Below are positions 61,099 through 64,000 of a stretch of 64,000 nucleotides of DNA, one piece after another (position 1 is the stretch's first letter; each line of letters starts with the position of its first letter). Under the pieces are notes generated by a model, which was given only the letters and a program-made list of their open reading frames with translations, ran no database searches and was not told the DNA's origin. Position numbers and translations under genes: made by a program. The DNA is taken from contig NZ_JADDUE010000002.1 of assembly GCF_016526145.1 (NCBI RefSeq), positions 62,001 to 126,000 of the forward strand, read 5' to 3'. The stretch is from Saccharopolyspora galaxeae. Its GTDB lineage: Bacteria > Actinomycetota > Actinomycetes > Mycobacteriales > Pseudonocardiaceae.

Positions 61099-62439
61099 TC
61101 ATCCGCCACCGGACGGCGCGATCCCCGCCGCACGTGCGCGCCGCAGCCCTTCCGGCAGTTCCCGAGTGCGCAGGTCGTGCTCGTAGATGAAGTAGTCCAC
61201 CTGCTGGGTGTGCCGCGCCGAGGGCACCATGTGCCCGATGAACCGGCGCTCATCGGCGGTGATCACCCGCTGCATCTCGGCGATCGGCGGCAACCGGTAC
61301 AGCTCGGCCGCCCACGCCGCGAGCAGCCGCGCCTGGCACTCGACGAACGGGAACAGCGTCGGCACCGCCTGCGCGAACCCGGCGAACGCGAGGTCGTCGA
61401 AGCCGGGCTTGAACATCCGCTTGTAGAGCGGGAAGTGGTTGTCCGGGGCGCTGAGGAACTCTTCGTCGAAGAACGGGAAGGTGATGTTGTACCCGGTGGC
61501 GCAGACGATGACGTCGAACTGACCGCTGGAGCCGTCCTGGAAGTGCACGGTCCGCCCGTCGACGCGCGCCACGTCGCCGTTGGCCACCAGGTCGCCGGAG
61601 CCGAGGCGCACCGGCAGCTCCACGGACTGCGTCGGGTGCGCCTCGAACAGCTTGTGGTTCGGCGTCGGCAGCCCGTAGTCCTGCGGACGCCCCGCGGCGA
61701 GCGGCTGGAGCAGTTGGACCAGCTTGCGCTGCCACGACAGCGGCAGGTGCGGCGTGGCCCGGAAGTACTTGTCCGCCGGAGCGCCCGCGATGTACTTGGG
61801 CACCACCCACGCGCCGGAGCGGGTGGACAGCGTCACCTCGTTGCGCAACGTCTTCGAGGACAGCTCGACGGCGATGTCCGCGGCGCTGTTGCCGATGCCG
61901 ACGACCAGGATCGACTTCCCGGTGAGCTCGAGCGGATCGTGCGGGTCCACGTAGGCGTGCGAGTGGATCCGCTCGCCGGTGAATTCCCCGTCGAACTGCG
62001 GGAAGCGCGGGTCCCAGTGGTGTCCGTTGGCGACCACGAGCAGGTCGAAGTGCCTGCGCTGCCCCCGCTGGGTGTCGAGCTCCCAGCCGCCTCCCGGAAC
62101 TCGTCGCGCGTGCAAGACCTCGTTGCCGAACTCGATGCGGTCGGTGAGCCCGAACGCGGCGGCGTAGCCGTCCAGGTACTGCTTGATCTGCGTGTGGTGC
62201 GGGAAGTCCGGGAACTCCGCGGGAATCGGGAAGTCCCGGAAGGACAGCTGGTGCTTGGAAGTGTCGATGTGCAGTGACCGGTAGGCGCTGCTGCGCCCGT
62301 TCGGGTTCCCGAACGCCCAGTTGCCGCCGATGCGGTCGGACGACTCGAAGCAGCTGTAGCCCACCCCGTAGTCGCCGAGCATCTTGCCCGCGGTCAACCC
62401 GCTGATCCCTGCTCCGATGATCGCGGCGGTGGGGGCCAT
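61099..62439 (-). CDS. Flavin-containing monooxygenase (class B)
   Basis: A 446-residue FAD/NADPH enzyme. Seen: FAD loop AAIIGAGISGLTAGKML, NADPH loop LVVGIGNSAADIA, the FMO fingerprint FDGEFTGERIHSHAY (FxGxxxHxxxY), and VCATGYNITFPFF. Class B FMOs oxygenate ketones or soft nucleophiles. ATG 62439 follows GAGGAG by 5 nt. The SDR gene is divergent, the hydrolase follows. Substrate unknown. Confidence 0.88.
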   Translation of the reverse strand: MAPTAAIIGAGISGLTAGKMLGDYGVGYSCFESSDRIGGNWAFGNPNGRSSAYRSLHIDTSKHQLSFRDFPIPAEFPDFPHHTQIKQYLDGYAAAFGLTDRIEFGNEVLHARRVPGGGWELDTQRGQRRHFDLLVVANGHHWDPRFPQFDGEFTGERIHSHAYVDPHDPLELTGKSILVVGIGNSAADIAVELSSKTLRNEVTLSTRSGAWVVPKYIAGAPADKYFRATPHLPLSWQRKLVQLLQPLAAGRPQDYGLPTPNHKLFEAHPTQSVELPVRLGSGDLVANGDVARVDGRTVHFQDGSSGQFDVIVCATGYNITFPFFDEEFLSAPDNHFPLYKRMFKPGFDDLAFAGFAQAVPTLFPFVECQARLLAAWAAELYRLPPIAEMQRVITADERRFIGHMVPSARHTQQVDYFIYEHDLRTRELPEGLRRARAAGIAPSGGG

Positions 62440-62551
62440 GAGCACTCCTCGCGGAGCGCTTCCGGCGATCCGCCGGTTCGCCCCTGGTCAACGCAGGCGG
62501 CCGGATCGTATGTTGGCAGCAGCCGAAAATCTTGTCCAGACAGGAGTCCAG

Positions 62552-63304
62552 ATGGGTGCTGCGGACCGGACCGGCGAACGAGTGGCTTTGGTCGTCGGGG
62601 GCGCCTCGGGAATCGGGGCCGCCACGGCGCAGGCGCTGCGCGACGACGGCTGCCGGGTGATCACCGCCGATCTCGCCGCCGCGCAGCACACCCCGGACGT
62701 CGCGGTGGACGTCACCGACGAGGAATCGGTGCGCGCGCTGTTCGAGGACGTGGCCGAACGCGAGAAGCGGCTGGACGTGGTGGTCAACAGCGTCGGCGTG
62801 AGCACGCTCGCGCCGATCACGGACCTGGCGGCGGAGGAATTCCGCCGGGTGCTCGACGTGTGCCTGAGCGGCGCGTTCCTGGTGATCAAGCACGCGGGCC
62901 GGAACATGTCGTCCGGCGGCTGCGTCGTGTCGCTGGCCTCGCTCAACGCGCGCCAGCCCGCCGAGGGCATGGCGGCCTACTGCTCGGCAAAGGCCGGTCT
63001 GGCGATGCTCACCGAGGTGGCCGCGCTGGAGCTGGCGGCACGCGGCATCCGGGTCAACGCGATCTCGCCGGGCCTGGTCGCGACACCGTTGACCGCTCCC
63101 GCCCTGGACGTTCCTGGTGTGCACGAGGACTACCTGGCGAACACGCCGCTCGGCCGATCCGGACGGCCGGAGGAGATCGCGGACGCTGCCGTGTTCATCA
63201 GCCGGAACGAATGGATGACCGGCGAGGTGATGGACCTCAACGGAGGCGCGCACCTGCGGCGCTACCCGGATCTGCTGGGACACGTGCGGCGGGAGTTCGG
63301 CTGA
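62552..63304 (+). CDS. Short-chain dehydrogenase/reductase (SDR)
   Basis: A 250-residue classical SDR. Seen: cofactor loop GGASGIGAATA, VDVTDEESV (DV acid), NSVGV, active Ser in VVSLASLNAR, YCSAKAG (Tyr-xxx-Lys), and ISPGLVATPLT. NAD(P)-dependent oxidoreductase with unknown substrate. ATG 62552 has AGGAG 5 nt upstream. Divergent from the FMO gene; probably same pathway. Confidence 0.9.
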   Translation: MGAADRTGERVALVVGGASGIGAATAQALRDDGCRVITADLAAAQHTPDVAVDVTDEESVRALFEDVAEREKRLDVVVNSVGVSTLAPITDLAAEEFRRVLDVCLSGAFLVIKHAGRNMSSGGCVVSLASLNARQPAEGMAAYCSAKAGLAMLTEVAALELAARGIRVNAISPGLVATPLTAPALDVPGVHEDYLANTPLGRSGRPEEIADAAVFISRNEWMTGEVMDLNGGAHLRRYPDLLGHVRREFG

Positions 63305-63328
63305 GCCGGCCCGCCACCGGCCGTCCGG

Positions 63329-64000
63329 TCAGCGTCCCCAGGCGGAGTCGACGGCGAACAGGTAGTTCCGGGTTCCGGTGGTGACTTCCGCGGTGCGCAC
63401 CCAGGAACGCTTGTTCCAGGTGTACATCGCGTACCCGAGCCCGTGCAGGTGGTCGGTGAACTCGGCGGCGCTCGTGCGGTAGCGGGACAGGTGCCGGTCC
63501 TCGATCTCCAGCAGCAGCGTCGGGTGGTGGCGTTCGACGGTCGCCGCCGCGCCTTCGACGACGTTCGGCTCGAAACCTTCCACGTCCACCTTCATGAAGT
63601 CGACCCGCTCGACGCTCTGCTGCGCGCAGAACTCGTCGACCACGCGGATCGGGGTGCGCCAGGAGCGGGTCTTGGTGAACGTCGTGTCCGGCCTGGTCTG
63701 CCGCACGCCGTCGTTGACGTGCGCGTGCCCGTGGATCGGGGCGAATCCGAACTTCACCGGCAGCGCCATCTCCAGCGACCCGGGTTCGCTGCCCACCGCG
63801 GCGTCGGTGACGCGCACGTTTTGCAAGCCGCACGCGCGAACGCCCGTCCGCAGCACGCGCCGGGGCTTCGGCTGCGGCTCGAACGAGTACACCGCGCCCG
63901 CGGGCCCGGCCAGGCTCGCCAGCGTGAAGCTGTACATCCCGTAGGCGGCGCCGATGTCGAAGCAGACATCACCCGGGCGCACCAGCTCCGCCAGCCCCCG
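63329..64000 (-). CDS. FkbM-family methyltransferase, cut by window edge
   Basis: The C-terminal 223 codons of a SAM-dependent methyltransferase; the start lies beyond the window, as the frame is open to base 64000. Seen: VCFDIGAAYGMYSFTLA (SAM loop), YSFEPQPKPRRVLR, DFMKVDVEGFEPNVVEGA, the usual FkbM marks. FkbM proteins O-methylate sugars or natural products; substrate unknown. Confidence 0.85.
   Translation of the reverse strand, partial: RGLAELVRPGDVCFDIGAAYGMYSFTLASLAGPAGAVYSFEPQPKPRRVLRTGVRACGLQNVRVTDAAVGSEPGSLEMALPVKFGFAPIHGHAHVNDGVRQTRPDTTFTKTRSWRTPIRVVDEFCAQQSVERVDFMKVDVEGFEPNVVEGAAATVERHHPTLLLEIEDRHLSRYRTSAAEFTDHLHGLGYAMYTWNKRSWVRTAEVTTGTRNYLFAVDSAWGR

Noticed and set aside
1-64000. 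CRISPR arrays, insertion sequences, rRNA and prophage genes
   Set aside because: No regularly spaced repeats, transposase, integrase, rRNA or phage structural sequence was seen.

Overview
The window is a GC-rich chromosomal segment of an actinomycete. It encodes mycothiol synthase, the actinobacterial DUF3073 protein, an RsiG-type c-di-GMP effector, LmeA, GlnR and several XRE-type regulators with C-terminal sensor domains. Many genes have a TANNNT -10 box placed 6-7 nt before the start codon, the signature of leaderless transcription. Gene content and order fit the Pseudonocardiaceae (a Saccharopolyspora-like organism); that placement is inference.

Layout. 0-9.7 kb: tenA fragment, purC, a DUF2334 protein, a secreted acidic repeat protein, an EspR-like regulator facing an ImmA/IrrE peptidase plus membrane protein, a PAP2 membrane protein, and the overlapping purS-purQ-purL operon. 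9.8-12.9 kb: a secreted GH25 lysozyme followed by two paralogous membrane pentapeptide-repeat proteins. 13.3-15.5 kb: a PAS-GGDEF-EAL protein. 15.6-22.7 kb: translationally coupled GH15 trehalase-like enzyme and glucose dehydrogenase, a type VII secretion-associated protein, a PRC-barrel protein, a subtilisin and a LuxR-type regulator. 22.7-28.7 kb: SCP-like protein, MarR/ClC pair, and two XRE regulators, one of them flanked by near-identical 222-bp direct repeats.

28.9-58.1 kb is a conserved housekeeping backbone: purF, purM, DUF3073, rsiG, ygfZ coupled to a Fur regulator, an aminodeoxychorismate lyase-like enzyme, nitrobindin, a sulfur operon (Cys-rich leader peptide, DUF4395, thiosulfate sulfurtransferase, DUF1416), thioredoxin-lmeA, glnR, mshD, pstSCAB, phoU, a diguanylate cyclase, dus and tRNA-Lys. 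The order closely follows the Mycobacterium tuberculosis Rv0807-Rv0823c region as I recall it. Right of tRNA-Lys (58.1-64 kb) the content becomes accessory: VOC protein, hydrolases, a truncated maltose O-acetyltransferase relic, an FMO-SDR divergent pair and a partial FkbM methyltransferase.

Regulatory sequence seen directly includes two PhoP-type boxes of adjacent 11-bp repeats (before pstS and phoU), a CsoR-like perfect palindrome before a DUF4396 gene, a MarR-type palindrome at the clcA start, a palindrome before purF, a putative cysteine attenuator, and a recurrent intergenic hairpin family built on GAGTGAACGG. Three c-di-GMP genes (a bifunctional turnover protein, a cyclase and the RsiG-like effector) lie in the window.
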